From a virus: DNA of 64,000 nt. The position numbers and the translations under genes are program-made. Below the pieces are notes generated by a model, which saw only the letters and a list, made by a program, of their open reading frames with translations, did no database searches and was not told where the DNA came from. How positions within the stretch are numbered: the first letter of the stretch is position 1; every line of letters begins with the position of its first letter. Of this stretch, positions 1 through 8,027 are shown in pieces. The stretch lies in the IMG/VR virus record IMGVR_UViG_3300012582_000194, positions 203,885 to 267,884 of that record; one strand, given 5' to 3'.

Positions 1-170
1 CGCCATTTTTAATATTTGGTCCAGTTATGCTATGTATAGAATATAAGACTTATTGGTTCTTATTAATATACCCGTCTTATTATTTAGGAATGTTTATACA
101 TATTTTTTTAAAAGAAAGATATTCTATTAATAATAGAAAACGTAAAATAAACAATTTAATTTCAGATTAG
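1..170 (+). CDS. partial small membrane protein, RKxRI tail (3' end only)
   Basis: Open reading frame entering from the left edge and ending in TAG at 168-170. The visible 55 residues have two hydrophobic stretches (around FLIFGPVMLCI and YWFLLIY) and end in NRKRKINNLISD, the C-terminal tail shared by at least 21 proteins here. Membrane part plus this tail is also seen in the proteins at 32639, 37814 and 43975. The next gene starts 1 nt after the stop. Function unknown. Confidence 0.65.
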   Translation, partial: PFLIFGPVMLCIEYKTYWFLLIYPSYYLGMFIHIFLKERYSINNRKRKINNLISD

Positions 171-171
171 T

Positions 172-384
172 ATGATACCATTTCAAAAAGGCGACAGAAT
201 AACACTTAAAATTGAGTATAATTTATCAAACAAAAGAGAAATATGTATAGTTAGAAATTGTGAACTATATTTTCATGGTATATACGCATTAGCTATTGAA
301 GGTAAACCATATACTACTTATGATAGTTCTTACTTTGAGAAAGTTAATGATAGAAAGGATAGAATAGATAATTTAAATCTATGA
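172..384 (+). CDS. small GD-motif barrel-like protein, RKxRI tail
   Basis: 70 aa. Begins MIPFQKGDRITLK and ends DRKDRIDNLNL. It is one of a paralogue set (172, 381, 835, 1493, 1942, 19157) with an opening F-x-x-GD-(K/R)-V strand, alternating hydrophobic residues suggesting a small SH3/KOW-like beta barrel, and the shared tail. Its TGA overlaps the next ATG, so translation is probably coupled. No enzymatic motif is visible. The barrel fold is inference from residue pattern only. Confidence 0.8.
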   Translation: MIPFQKGDRITLKIEYNLSNKREICIVRNCELYFHGIYALAIEGKPYTTYDSSYFEKVNDRKDRIDNLNL

Positions 385-596
385 TTATGTTTATAAAGGG
401 TGATAAAATAGTTGTTAGGAAAGATATACCATTACATGTATTAAAAGATAAGGTAAGCACAGTTTTGTCTTGTTTTGAATATTATAAAGGATTATACATA
501 TTAACTATTGAGGGTAATTATAATATTTATAAACCTGATGATTTTGAGCTAGCTAATAATAGAAAATCAAGAATAGAAAACTTAAAATTGGATTAA
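381..596 (+). CDS. small GD-motif barrel-like protein, RKxRI tail
   Basis: 71 aa; starts MIMFIKGDKIVV and ends NRKSRIENLKLD. Paralogue of its left neighbour, sharing the pattern GDK(I/V)-V-R-K-D-I, a central Y-x-G-L-Y-x-L-x-I-E-G segment and the tail. The start is fixed by the ATGA overlap and by alignment with the paralogues. Function unknown. Confidence 0.8.
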   Translation: MIMFIKGDKIVVRKDIPLHVLKDKVSTVLSCFEYYKGLYILTIEGNYNIYKPDDFELANNRKSRIENLKLD

Positions 597-611
597 CCTC
601 TTTTCATTACA

Positions 612-848
612 ATGAGCAACGAATTACACTATATTGATGAATTTCGTATTTGTATTACATCATTTAAAATTAATGAATTTACATTTGAAAAAGGTAATAT
701 GTATAATGTGGATTTTATTGTTGATGAAATTTATAAAAAAGAGCTTAGTAATAGAGTGGAATGTATTGTGTTTTTATCAGATAACTTTCGAACAATACAT
801 GAATATAGAAAAATTAAAATAGAAGATATAAATAATGATACCATTTAA
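612..848 (+). CDS. hypothetical protein with degenerate tail
   Basis: 78 aa, ending EYRKIKIEDINNDTI, a weak form of the RKxRI tail. The ATG at 612 follows a short gap after 596, and the C-terminus overlaps the next gene by 14 nt. Its middle contains F-x-K-G-N-M-Y-N-V, similar to the IGNVYDVV segments of the proteins at 1701 and 2187. No known family recognised. Confidence 0.7.
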   Translation: MSNELHYIDEFRICITSFKINEFTFEKGNMYNVDFIVDEIYKKELSNRVECIVFLSDNFRTIHEYRKIKIEDINNDTI

Positions 849-1053
849 ACCAGGTGATAAAGTAGTTCTTAAAAATGGTATGTTAACACCTAGATTAACA
901 GAAGGTATTGTATATACAGTTTCTTCTTGTACTAAATATTCATCAATAGAATATCATATAGTAATTCTTGAAAATAGATTATCATTATTTTCAAGCGGTT
1001 ATTTTGACAAAGTTGATAGTAGAAAGGATAGAATAGATAAACTAAATTTATGA
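835..1053 (+). CDS. small GD-motif barrel-like protein, RKxRI tail
   Basis: 72 aa; MIPFKPGDKVVLK at the N-terminus, SRKDRIDKLNL at the C-terminus, and a central VYTVSSCTKY typical of this set (compare CTVITCYQ at 1493 and CTIRTCYY at 1942). Overlaps both neighbours. Unknown function; a clear member of the locally duplicated family. Confidence 0.8.
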   Translation: MIPFKPGDKVVLKNGMLTPRLTEGIVYTVSSCTKYSSIEYHIVILENRLSLFSSGYFDKVDSRKDRIDKLNL

Positions 1054-1496
1054 AAAATAAAATAGAAAGCATATTGTCTCCATATCCAATAACTCTTGTG
1101 ATAAGTGCTACAAATTACGAATTTGTAAAAAATCCTGATTATTATCATACAAAATTTTATTTTTCAGATAATAAGCATAAATGGCTTAATTTAGTTAAAA
1201 TATTTGAAGATATGAATATTGATAATGTGAAATATAATTGTAATGAATATAACTATAAAACAAGTGTTGAAATTAGCAATTTAACTATAATAAAAAATAT
1301 AGATGATTTTATAGCTGATAAAAGATTAGAAATAATATATTATAAAAATAAATATTTAAAAAGCTACAAATATATTAAAATAACTCTTAATTCAATAGAA
1401 GAAGTAGAAGAAATTATTAATATACTTGTATTTCTATTAACAGAACCATCATACAAGAAATTAAAAAGAAATACTATTATAAACGAATTATTATGA
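1050..1496 (+). CDS. hypothetical protein
   Basis: 148 aa, starting in an ATGA overlap with the previous gene and ending in one with the next, so translationally coupled at both ends. Rich in Asn, Lys, Ile and Tyr. It ends KLKRNTIINELL, close to the EHRxxIINELL tail of the proteins at 18284 and 18538. No family recognised. Confidence 0.7.
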   Translation: MKNKIESILSPYPITLVISATNYEFVKNPDYYHTKFYFSDNKHKWLNLVKIFEDMNIDNVKYNCNEYNYKTSVEISNLTIIKNIDDFIADKRLEIIYYKNKYLKSYKYIKITLNSIEEVEEIINILVFLLTEPSYKKLKRNTIINELL

Positions 1497-1714
1497 AACC
1501 ATTCGAACCAGGTGATAAAGTAGTTATTAAAACTGATATACTATCGCATAGTTTAAAAGATGTAGTATGTACAGTCATAACTTGTTATCAACTATACATG
1601 AATATAGATTATGTAGTAACTATAGATTACGATAATTTTTTATATTATGCTGATAATTTCATGAAAATTAATAATAGAAAACATAGAATTAATAGATTAT
1701 ATGAAAATAAATAA
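1493..1714 (+). CDS. small GD-motif barrel-like protein, RKxRI tail
   Basis: 73 aa; MKPFEPGDKVVIK start, VCTVITCYQLY middle, NRKHRINRLYENK end. Overlaps the next gene by 14 nt in another frame. Same paralogue set as 172, 381, 835, 1942 and 19157. Confidence 0.8.
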   Translation: MKPFEPGDKVVIKTDILSHSLKDVVCTVITCYQLYMNIDYVVTIDYDNFLYYADNFMKINNRKHRINRLYENK

Positions 1715-1949
1715 AAAGCTTATAGGAAATGTGTATGATGTAGTTGTAGATAGTAGAAAAGATGGTGTAAATTACTTAACTATTATTGATGTAATACGCA
1801 GTGAAAAACAAATCAAATTATTAGATAATAATAATAAAGAATTGTATATACGCTATGATATATTTTTATATTTAGAGATAAATGATTATATAATTTATTC
1901 TAAAGATAAAAATAGAATTAGAAAAATTAAATCCATTATTAATGAATAA
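1701..1949 (+). CDS. hypothetical protein, KNRIRKI tail
   Basis: 82 aa with GNVYDVVVDSRKDGVNYLTI and end KNRIRKIKSIINE. Paralogue of the protein at 2187 (GNVYNIVRDNDRG, LLTITNI, TRIRKIESLTE). The tail is a shifted variant of the RKxRI tail. Function unknown. Confidence 0.75.
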   Translation: MKINKKLIGNVYDVVVDSRKDGVNYLTIIDVIRSEKQIKLLDNNNKELYIRYDIFLYLEINDYIIYSKDKNRIRKIKSIINE

Positions 1950-2184
1950 TATTAAACCATTCGAACCAGGTGATATAGTGATTGTTAGAAAAGATATACT
2001 ATCCCACACACTAAAAAATAAAGTATGTACAATTAGAACTTGTTATTATCACATAACAAAAAAAGAATATGTAGTATCTATTAAGAATGGTAGTAATCTT
2101 TATTTTGGTAATCTTTACTGTGCTCGTTATTTTGAGAAGTATAACAGTAGAAAAGACAGAATTGAAAGTCTTAATTTAGATTAA
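1942..2184 (+). CDS. small GD-motif barrel-like protein, RKxRI tail
   Basis: 80 aa; begins MNNIKPFEPGDIVIVRKDI and ends SRKDRIESLNLD. The internal VCTIRTCYYH matches its paralogues. The start overlaps the stop of the preceding gene by 8 nt. Function unknown. Confidence 0.8.
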   Translation: MNNIKPFEPGDIVIVRKDILSHTLKNKVCTIRTCYYHITKKEYVVSIKNGSNLYFGNLYCARYFEKYNSRKDRIESLNLD

Positions 2185-2186
2185 AT

Positions 2187-2462
2187 ATGGCTAAACCTGA
2201 TGATATTATTAAAATAGGAAATGTATATAATATAGTTAGAGATAATGATAGAGGTATATTTAAGGGGATAGAACTCTTAACTATAACTAATATTATGCAT
2301 ATTGATAGAGAAATTGTTGATAGAACAATTGAATCAATATTATCTAATGGTAAAGCATATGATATGAATTATGAAATGTTTCACTTTTTTCATAGAAATA
2401 AACATTTAGAATATTCAAAAGAAAAAACAAGAATTAGAAAGATAGAGTCATTAACTGAATAA
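2187..2462 (+). CDS. hypothetical protein, TRIRKI tail
   Basis: 91 aa, paralogue of the protein at 1701, with which it shares the GNVYN segment, L-L-T-I and the tail TRIRKIESLTE. Starts 2 nt after the previous stop. Last of the tightly packed tail-bearing cluster. Function unknown. Confidence 0.75.
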   Translation: MAKPDDIIKIGNVYNIVRDNDRGIFKGIELLTITNIMHIDREIVDRTIESILSNGKAYDMNYEMFHFFHRNKHLEYSKEKTRIRKIESLTE

Positions 2463-2483
2463 CTTTATGAGAAGTAAGAAAGC

Positions 2484-2915
2484 ATGAGAGTAGAATCATA
2501 TCCATCATATGAGTTTTATAAGAAGACTGGTATAGAAGGACTCTATACCGAATGGAACATTCCTAATGAAGCATTGGAGAATAATAATTTTATAGTAGAT
2601 GGTAGATATTTATGTGAAGATATTATATCACCAAAAATAGAGATACTTATAGAGGCATCTTACATGATGATTATTGATAGCAATAAAGAATTGAGTAGTA
2701 TTAAAGCTTCTTCATTTATAGACAAACATAACGTTGTTTACGGGGCTATATCAAAGTTTAACTATTCGGACATTAAGTTCTTTACAGAGAACTATGATAA
2801 CATATTAGAATATAATAAAGGATGTAGGGATAAGTATAAGTTAATAGAAAAAATGTATGGTATTAGGCCACAATGGATAATGTCCACAGAGACATTACAA
2901 TTAATTAAACTTTAA
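2484..2915 (+). CDS. hypothetical protein, paralogue of 7071 product
   Basis: 143 aa. Shares with the minus-strand protein at 7071-7496 the N-terminal YPS-x-EFY-x-K-x-x-IEGLY-x-EW pattern, a central GAISKFNY-x-DIK(F/Y)FTEN block and a C-terminal YGI-x-P-x-W(I/V)(M/I)S. No known domain. The distant opposite-strand paralogue shows how strongly this genome duplicates small genes. Confidence 0.75.
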   Translation: MRVESYPSYEFYKKTGIEGLYTEWNIPNEALENNNFIVDGRYLCEDIISPKIEILIEASYMMIIDSNKELSSIKASSFIDKHNVVYGAISKFNYSDIKFFTENYDNILEYNKGCRDKYKLIEKMYGIRPQWIMSTETLQLIKL

Positions 2916-2931
2916 TAGATAAATTTAATTT

Positions 2932-3618
2932 ATGGATACTAAAATAGGAGTTGTTATTTCTTATAATAGAGAAAAAAGGTATGGATTTTTAATCTACAAT
3001 GATGTTAACTATTTCTTTTTTAATGACTCTAAAAAAAGAAGCGTAAGACATTTTTACAGAGGTGATGAAGTAGAATTTCAATTTGAACAAATTGATGATA
3101 GCCTACAAGCAATTAATGTAAAATTTATTAAGAATTCTTTTATAGATAAAATGATTGAAGAATATGAAAATAAAGGTTTTCTAATAGGATTTTTAAATAT
3201 TATTAATGATAAATATTTTGTTGTACATAAAACTAAAGTTGCTATTCCCATAGAAATATCTGAATGGGAAACTGATTTAGATAATACTTATACTAATCGT
3301 GTTAATCAATTAGTCAAATTCAGATTACATAAGGGTGGTGATATAACAAGAAGGTTTAGAGCTACTATAATAGATAGAAAATTTACTTCTGAATATTCTA
3401 AATTAATTAATATGTATATTTCACAAGAAAGTATGGATGTCAAAATTGATAGTAGAGGTAACAATAATTTTGGATATTGTGTTAAAATATTTGATAATAT
3501 AAGTGGATATATTACAGATAATATTTCTATCGGTGAAATTGAAAATGATAGTATAGTCAGTGTGAAAATTTCACAAGTATGTGAAAATAAATTCGTAAAT
3601 TTAAAAATAGAAAATTAA
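2932..3618 (+). CDS. cold-shock-domain protein with S1-like C-terminus
   Basis: 228 aa. Residues about 4-65 read as a cold shock domain: GVV then RYGFLIYND, YFFFNDS, and RGDEVEFQFEQ, matching the beta-strand and RNP-like pattern of that fold. The last 60 residues (FGYCVKIFDNISGYI, then DSIVSVKISQV and KFVNLKI) resemble an S1/OB repeat. An RNA-binding, possibly RNA-chaperone or translation-modulating role is inference from these folds. The linker is unassigned. ATG at 2932 is the only plausible start. Confidence 0.7.
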   Translation: MDTKIGVVISYNREKRYGFLIYNDVNYFFFNDSKKRSVRHFYRGDEVEFQFEQIDDSLQAINVKFIKNSFIDKMIEEYENKGFLIGFLNIINDKYFVVHKTKVAIPIEISEWETDLDNTYTNRVNQLVKFRLHKGGDITRRFRATIIDRKFTSEYSKLINMYISQESMDVKIDSRGNNNFGYCVKIFDNISGYITDNISIGEIENDSIVSVKISQVCENKFVNLKIEN

Positions 3619-3622
3619 CTAT

Positions 3623-3901
3623 ATGAAAATATTTAATTCAAATAGATACAAAAAAGTATCATACGGTACATTAGAAAAAGTTTTACTAAAACTTAAATAT
3701 GAAAGAGTTGAATCAGAAACTAAATATAGAGTTTATGTTAATGATTCATATGATGCTGTAATAGCACTGCCCAATTATACTGATGATGTAATTTTAGATG
3801 ATAGACATTATAATGGTGTTGTTACTAATATTATTGGTATGGGAGTTTTACCTAATATTGACAAATTTGAAAACCTCATTGATAAAATGGATAATCTATA
3901 A
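3623..3901 (+). CDS. small hypothetical protein, HicA-like layout (tentative)
   Basis: 92 aa. The order of elements (LEKVLLKLKYERV, then TKYRVYVND, DAVIALPNY and a C-terminal helix ending FENLIDKMDNL) resembles small HicA/YcfA mRNA-interferase folds, but the usual catalytic histidine position reads Tyr, so activity is doubtful. No antitoxin partner is adjacent. Last gene of the leftmost plus-strand cluster. Confidence 0.6.
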   Translation: MKIFNSNRYKKVSYGTLEKVLLKLKYERVESETKYRVYVNDSYDAVIALPNYTDDVILDDRHYNGVVTNIIGMGVLPNIDKFENLIDKMDNL

Positions 3902-3911
3902 TAACATGTTT

Positions 3912-4130
3912 TTATACACTAAACACAATACTTCTAATAATCTGAAATATTGGTATATAGAAAATTACGCTTAAAATAATGGTAAGTGTAATCAATATTA
4001 ACACCAAGCTGCCATCACCAATTTTAACATCCAGTTTTAATAATTTATATGAAATAAAATATAATGGCGTATAGAATAGAAAGACTTCTATATTAAAGAC
4101 GGATAAACAAAATATTAGTAATTTGTACAT
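3912..4130 (-). CDS. small membrane protein
   Basis: 72 aa with three hydrophobic stretches (LLIFCLSVFNIEVFLFY, LVLILITLTIILSVIFYI and the extreme C-terminus), so probably two to three membrane passes. Third of three adjacent small membrane genes on the minus strand. Function unknown. Confidence 0.65.
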   Translation of the reverse strand: MYKLLIFCLSVFNIEVFLFYTPLYFISYKLLKLDVKIGDGSLVLILITLTIILSVIFYIPIFQIIRSIVFSV

Positions 4131-4135
4131 TTTAA

Positions 4136-4336
4136 TTATTTTTTATATGTTAATAGAAAAATAAAGCCGAATACAAGAGTAGTAAACCCCGTAATAAATT
4201 CAACAAACATTGCATTTCTGATACCTTCTATTAGAATGCATTCAGGAAATCCAACGAATGTAACAATTAAAAAACTAAAACAACATAGAGAAATGTATAA
4301 TAGCAATTTAATATTTTTCATTTTTTCATTTTCCAT
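4136..4336 (-). CDS. small membrane protein
   Basis: 66 aa. Two transmembrane segments are visible (LLLYISLCCFSFLIVTFVG and FITGFTTLVFGFIFLLTY). ATG at 4336 is used, but an in-frame ATG five codons later (MKNIKLLL) would leave the same membrane part. Function unknown. Confidence 0.65.
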   Translation of the reverse strand: MENEKMKNIKLLLYISLCCFSFLIVTFVGFPECILIEGIRNAMFVEFITGFTTLVFGFIFLLTYKK

Positions 4337-4341
4337 AATAA

Positions 4342-4524
4342 TTATTTTAAATATGTAGGCATAATCCCTAATTTAATATACCATTTAACAATTCTATCAA
4401 CACAATTACCAGCTTTTTTACTTAATAAAAGTAATGGCGATATTGGTGTAATCAATAATGTCAAAGTAATAACGAATACCAAAAATGATACAAATTTTAA
4501 AATTTCAATAGTAATATTTTTCAT
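4342..4524 (-). CDS. small membrane protein
   Basis: 60 aa: one long N-terminal hydrophobic segment (FVSFLVFVITLTLLITPI) followed by a short polar tail with one Cys. Spaced 5 nt from the next membrane gene, consistent with one transcript. Function unknown. Confidence 0.6.
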   Translation of the reverse strand: MKNITIEILKFVSFLVFVITLTLLITPISPLLLLSKKAGNCVDRIVKWYIKLGIMPTYLK

Positions 4525-4565
4525 ATGTTAATTGTTATTTATTTTTATGATAAATTCAAACAATA

Positions 4566-5270
4566 TTATTCAAGGCTAATTTTTTCTACCACTTCTTTAA
4601 ATCGAGGATTCTTCATATTAGAATACTCCTGTTCAGTTATTTGATGCTCTGTATATTCAGTAATATCAAAATGCTTTATAGTATCTTGAATATAAGTATT
4701 CAAGAAGGTATTTTCTCTATCAAGAATGGTTATACCAAATGAATATAGATTTTGCTTCTTAATAATATCATAAGAATCATTACCATAATCAACAACGTCT
4801 AAACCATCAATAAGAAACATTGATTTAATATTTCTTAGATTATTTTTAAAATCTTTGGTTTTTTCACCAACAGATATTTTGTAATGTATATACATCATAC
4901 AATCTTCTATTTCGTTAATTTTTTGTAATCTATTAAACTCATTTTGAAGATCTATCATAGTCGATACTCTTCTACTGATTAACAACTGTAGCTGGTTCTG
5001 TTCTATAGTATTCAATTTGTAATCTATTTTTTGTTCCTTTTCTATTGCCTGTTTATCTTGATAGAAATTAAACCATCCATCATATGCAGTAAAATAGATA
5101 TTTATAAGTTTAATTATATTATTTGCTTCTGGCTTTTTCTCAATTTCTTGTTTTAGATTCTCGTTGGTTTCATACGCCCAACTCTTAATACCAAAGAATT
5201 TAGCAATATTTTTTAATGCAATATTTCTTGCAATTTCTCTATCAGCCTGTGTAATAAATATATTGTTCAT
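4566..5270 (-). CDS. hypothetical protein with C-terminal repeated phage domain
   Basis: 234 aa. The N-terminal half is helical and charged. The last about 110 residues belong to a domain also found at 26293, 42262 and 42578: a Y-x-x-Y-x-I/V-S strand, then (D/E)G(L/I)-(D/E)-(V/I), then an I-L/I-x-D-(R/K)-E-N-(T/S)-FL-x-x-YI helix. Start ATG at 5270. Role unknown. This is the only member with a long N-terminal extension. Confidence 0.7.
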   Translation of the reverse strand: MNNIFITQADREIARNIALKNIAKFFGIKSWAYETNENLKQEIEKKPEANNIIKLINIYFTAYDGWFNFYQDKQAIEKEQKIDYKLNTIEQNQLQLLISRRVSTMIDLQNEFNRLQKINEIEDCMMYIHYKISVGEKTKDFKNNLRNIKSMFLIDGLDVVDYGNDSYDIIKKQNLYSFGITILDRENTFLNTYIQDTIKHFDITEYTEHQITEQEYSNMKNPRFKEVVEKISLE

Positions 5271-5292
5271 ATTTTATCAATTTTATTATGGA

Positions 5293-5376
5293 CACTGAGC
5301 AATCTCCGATTGAAACCTCGCGAGTCATCTTTGTGGAATTGTCCCGTATTTGCATAACGGGATCGAAGACTCAGTG
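5293..5376. ncRNA. candidate structured RNA, about 84 nt, closed by a perfect 7-bp stem
   Basis: A GC-richer island in an AT-rich gap. CACTGAG (5293-5299) pairs perfectly with CTCAGTG (5370-5376). Inside are hairpins CAATC-TCC-GATTG and CCCGT-ATTTGCATA-ACGGG plus a self-complementary CTCGCGAG. On the minus strand the closing stem is followed by TCCA, as in a CCA-ended tRNA, and one 9-nt loop contains GCA. However, no D arm or T arm can be drawn, so I do not call it a tRNA. Strand undecided. Confidence 0.45.
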
Positions 5377-5426
5377 ATATATGTAAATGTACTAAATAAT
5401 ATAGTGATATGCAAATATTTATGAAA

Positions 5427-5600
5427 TTATTGTATAGTAATTGAAGCAATTAATACAGTAATTGCTAAAATAAATGTTCCCACACCAGAAATAAAATATA
5501 ATGGTTTCATATATTTATTATCTTTATTACAATCAGCCAATAAAAAGGTGAAAATAATTACAACCAATTTAATGAAAACAACCCCAATAAGAATATACAT
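5427..5600 (-). CDS. small two-pass membrane protein
   Basis: 57 aa beginning MYILIGVVFIKLVVIIFTFL and carrying a second hydrophobic segment near the C-terminus (GVGTFILAITVLIASI). Two membrane helices joined by a short charged loop (DCNKDNKYMK). Too short for many gene callers, but the composition and length of the membrane segments are convincing. Confidence 0.55.
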   Translation of the reverse strand: MYILIGVVFIKLVVIIFTFLLADCNKDNKYMKPLYFISGVGTFILAITVLIASITIQ

Positions 5601-5936
5601 AGTTTTTATAGTTTAAATACTTGTATACTAATACAAAATATATTCCATTTTTAGGTATATTTTTAATCTATTGTAAATCAGTGTAATAGATTAATTATTA
5701 AAAATGTGGGAGTTTTTTATATAGAAACAAGTTCCTCATTATAAGAATTTTGTCTACAATATGTGTAATAATGGTTTAACATATTAAACATATTATTTTT
5801 TTAGCTAGACATATCATAAAAATAATACATCAAAGCTCAACGTAGTTTTTAGAAAAATATTTCTCATTCATTACACCAAATATGGTATTTTATTCTGATG
5901 AATTTAATAATTAAATCTAATTCATGTTTGATTTTA
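5601..5936. other. 336-bp gene-free stretch with one operator-like dyad and a 10-bp hairpin
   Basis: No open frame of useful length on either strand. It holds TTGTA-TACTAA-TACAA at 5621-5636, the dyad that overlaps -33 boxes elsewhere, here without a recognisable -7 box on either side. A long stem (TTAATCTATT with AATAGATTAA, about 5664-5695, 12-nt loop) lacks a following T-run. Probably a regulatory or spacer region between minus-strand transcripts. Confidence 0.5.
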
Positions 5937-6383
5937 TCAATTGTGTTGATTTAGTTTCTTTATAGTAGCTTTTAATTCTTCAATCTTCTTATCTTTTTTA
6001 GCAATAGTCTCATTAGCTACAGATAATTCTAATACTAAATCAATATTAATATTATCTCTATTTTCTGCTTCAATATTTTTCTCTGCTATAGTATTATTAA
6101 GTTGTAGATTTCTATCTCTTTCAACAACATATCTATTTGACCAATGTTCATGTAGTTTAGCGAACTCATTTCCCTTTCCGTCCAATTGATACTTATACCA
6201 ACGTTCAGTAGCTTCTAATTCAACTTTAAGTTCTTGTTGATCACCATGACCAGTATTAAAAGCTTCTCCACCTAAATGAGATACTTTTTGAAATTCCTCC
6301 CATGAAAGTTTATGCCACTCATTACTGACTTCATTTAAGAAGTCTTCGCGTGTTAGTTCTATAGACTTTTTATTTTTTCCCAT
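5937..6383 (-). CDS. coiled-coil hypothetical protein
   Basis: 148 aa. The N-terminal half holds a W-rich region (NEWHKLSWEEFQKVSHLGG); the C-terminal 60 residues are strongly heptad-like (VLELSVANETIAKKDKKIEE and on), so it probably oligomerises. No catalytic motif. First minus-strand gene after the noncoding stretch to its left. Confidence 0.7.
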   Translation of the reverse strand: MGKNKKSIELTREDFLNEVSNEWHKLSWEEFQKVSHLGGEAFNTGHGDQQELKVELEATERWYKYQLDGKGNEFAKLHEHWSNRYVVERDRNLQLNNTIAEKNIEAENRDNINIDLVLELSVANETIAKKDKKIEELKATIKKLNQHN

Positions 6384-6423
6384 ATTAAAATTACTTAATG
6401 TTTTTATTCAATAAATCAAACCA

Positions 6424-6606
6424 TTACCCCTTTGGCATACCTAATTGTACAAAAGCCCAATATACTGAATATAGGACACCTAAACCAATCCATATCAATA
6501 TGGTTAAAATGTAATTATGCATAAAGTTAGGTCCAATACAACCACTAATTATAGCGGAGAAGTTAACTATTATGAATATTGCTAATATTTTTTTTAATGT
6601 CTTCAT
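6424..6606 (-). CDS. small lipoprotein/membrane protein
   Basis: 60 aa. Signal-like N-terminus MKTLKKILAIFIIVNFSAII followed by the lipobox ISGC at about residue 22, then a second membrane segment ending LYSVYWAFVQLGMPKG. The C-terminal block is repeated in the 36-aa protein at 15092 (LYSVYWTFTQLDMPI). Probably an envelope lipoprotein; its target is unknown. Confidence 0.65.
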   Translation of the reverse strand: MKTLKKILAIFIIVNFSAIISGCIGPNFMHNYILTILIWIGLGVLYSVYWAFVQLGMPKG

Positions 6607-6625
6607 ATTATCTATTGGTATAATT

Positions 6626-7066
6626 TTATTTTTTATCTCTACGATTTTTAAAATCTTCGATGGTTTTATCTAACTCCTTAATAGAAGCATCAACGTCCTT
6701 ATACATATCAGGTAAAGAATCTCTACCAAATTGTTTTTCTATTTCAAGAATACTATTCTTAATAGAAGTTAAACTGTCAATACAATTCTGCCAACTATTT
6801 TTCTTTTCTTCAGGTGTATTGATTACTCTAACAATTGCAAACCCTTCAGTAAAGTCACCATTATCATACTCAGTTTGTCTTACTTCAAACTCTCCTTTCC
6901 CAAGAGAATTTAAAAATTCTTGTCTTGATACAAGACTTCCTTTAGAATTTCTACCAGTATAACCTATGGTATTTAGTTCAGCTAATTCAGCATCACTTAG
7001 AAAAGGTAATGAAATTCTTTTGGTTAATTTACCCATCGAGGTTTCAATATTGTATGTCTGTATCAT
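6626..7066 (-). CDS. hypothetical protein
   Basis: 146 aa. Globular N-terminal half with LPFLSDAELAELNTIGYTGR and a C-terminal helical half (IKNSILEIEKQFGRD, then IKELDKTIEDFKNRRDKK). No family recognised. Separated from the next gene to its left by only 19 nt, so likely cotranscribed. Confidence 0.7.
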   Translation of the reverse strand: MIQTYNIETSMGKLTKRISLPFLSDAELAELNTIGYTGRNSKGSLVSRQEFLNSLGKGEFEVRQTEYDNGDFTEGFAIVRVINTPEEKKNSWQNCIDSLTSIKNSILEIEKQFGRDSLPDMYKDVDASIKELDKTIEDFKNRRDKK

Positions 7067-7070
7067 AGTC

Positions 7071-7496
7071 TTACTTTAAGTCTAATTCTATTTTTAATAA
7101 TTCAATTGTTTTAGGTGATATTACCCATTCAGGTATAACCCCATATATTTGTTCTATTAACAGATAAAAATCACTATTCATGATATTATATAATATTATA
7201 TTATGTGAATTTTCAGTAAAATATTTAATATCATCATAGTTAAATTTAGAAATAACTCCAGCTAAAACATATAATTTATCCATTTCGTCATTAACTATTA
7301 TACCTGTTAATTCCGAGTTATCAGTAATGTGTTGCTTATAAAGTTTATTGATATTTATTTTTTTAAATTTTTTACCGCCACTATGTAAAGAATTATAATA
7401 AGATAAATTAAAAGATATAAACCATTCTTTATATAAACCTTCAATTTTTACTTTATTATAAAATTCTTTTGATGGATATCTCTCTTTTATTTTCAC
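7071..7496 (-). CDS. hypothetical protein, paralogue of 2484 product; GTG start
   Basis: 141 aa. The GTG start overlaps the TAG of the upstream gene (TAGTG). It is supported because the first residues (MKIKERYPSKEFY) align with MRVESYPSYEFY of the paralogue at 2484. Conserved GVISKFNYDDIKYFTEN core. Unknown function. Confidence 0.75.
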   Translation of the reverse strand: MKIKERYPSKEFYNKVKIEGLYKEWFISFNLSYYNSLHSGGKKFKKININKLYKQHITDNSELTGIIVNDEMDKLYVLAGVISKFNYDDIKYFTENSHNIILYNIMNSDFYLLIEQIYGVIPEWVISPKTIELLKIELDLK

Positions 7497-7756
7497 TATT
7501 TTTCGGTGAATTGTAATAGTTTTTTAAACTTGTATTTTTTACATAAAGACGCTGGATGACATGACTTTAGAAACTCCGAACTCACATCATGCAAATAAAC
7601 AGAATTTCCATCAGGATATTCTTTATCCCCTACTTTATAGTAAGTACATACTACACTATCATTTTTATTAAGCTCTATAACCGCTGAGATAGATTTATCA
7701 GCATTGGTTATTCTTACAGGCAAACCTAAAGCGCAATATAGTTTTTTGATATTCAT
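7496..7756 (-). CDS. hypothetical protein
   Basis: 86 aa with four Cys residues and a short C-terminal LLQFTEK, echoing the DKFTEK end of its upstream neighbour. The stop codon is shared with the GTG start of the next gene, so the two are translationally coupled. No family recognised. Confidence 0.65.
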   Translation of the reverse strand: MNIKKLYCALGLPVRITNADKSISAVIELNKNDSVVCTYYKVGDKEYPDGNSVYLHDVSSEFLKSCHPASLCKKYKFKKLLQFTEK

Positions 7757-7757
7757 A

Positions 7758-8000
7758 TTATTTTTCAGTGAACTTGTCTAAGAAATCTTTTACGTATTCT
7801 GTATAATATTCTTCTGCTTTTTCATGCGCTATATCAAGGTCATATTTATAATAAGGATAATAATTAATATTAAGTAATTCAGTAAAATATATTGTATAAG
7901 TAGCACCATCTCTTAGAAGAAAACATACTACTACATTACTTACACTACCTGTATAATCATTTCCATTTGGGTGTAATCCCCACTGTATCTTTTTTATCAT
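7758..8000 (-). CDS. hypothetical protein
   Basis: 80 aa; WGLHPNGNDYTGSVSNVVVCF at the N-terminus and a C-terminal helix AHEKAEEYYTEYVKDFLDKF. Separated from the next gene by 1 nt. No family recognised. Confidence 0.65.
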   Translation of the reverse strand: MIKKIQWGLHPNGNDYTGSVSNVVVCFLLRDGATYTIYFTELLNINYYPYYKYDLDIAHEKAEEYYTEYVKDFLDKFTEK

Positions 8001-8027
8001 AATATTAGAATTTAATCATCATATAGT

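Noticed and set aside
3623-3901. HicA toxin
   Set aside because: Layout is similar but the catalytic His is not conserved and no HicB-like gene is adjacent; left as a tentative remark only.
5293-5376. Call as tRNA-Cys(GCA) because of the acceptor-like stem, TCCA and GCA in a loop
   Set aside because: No D arm, no T arm with TTC, and the anticodon-like stem has a 9-nt loop or a T-T closing pair; kept only as unassigned RNA.
5267-5449. 60-codon minus-strand frame across the 5.3 kb gap
   Set aside because: It runs straight through the perfectly paired RNA-like element and the composition is not that of neighbouring proteins; the frame is likely chance.
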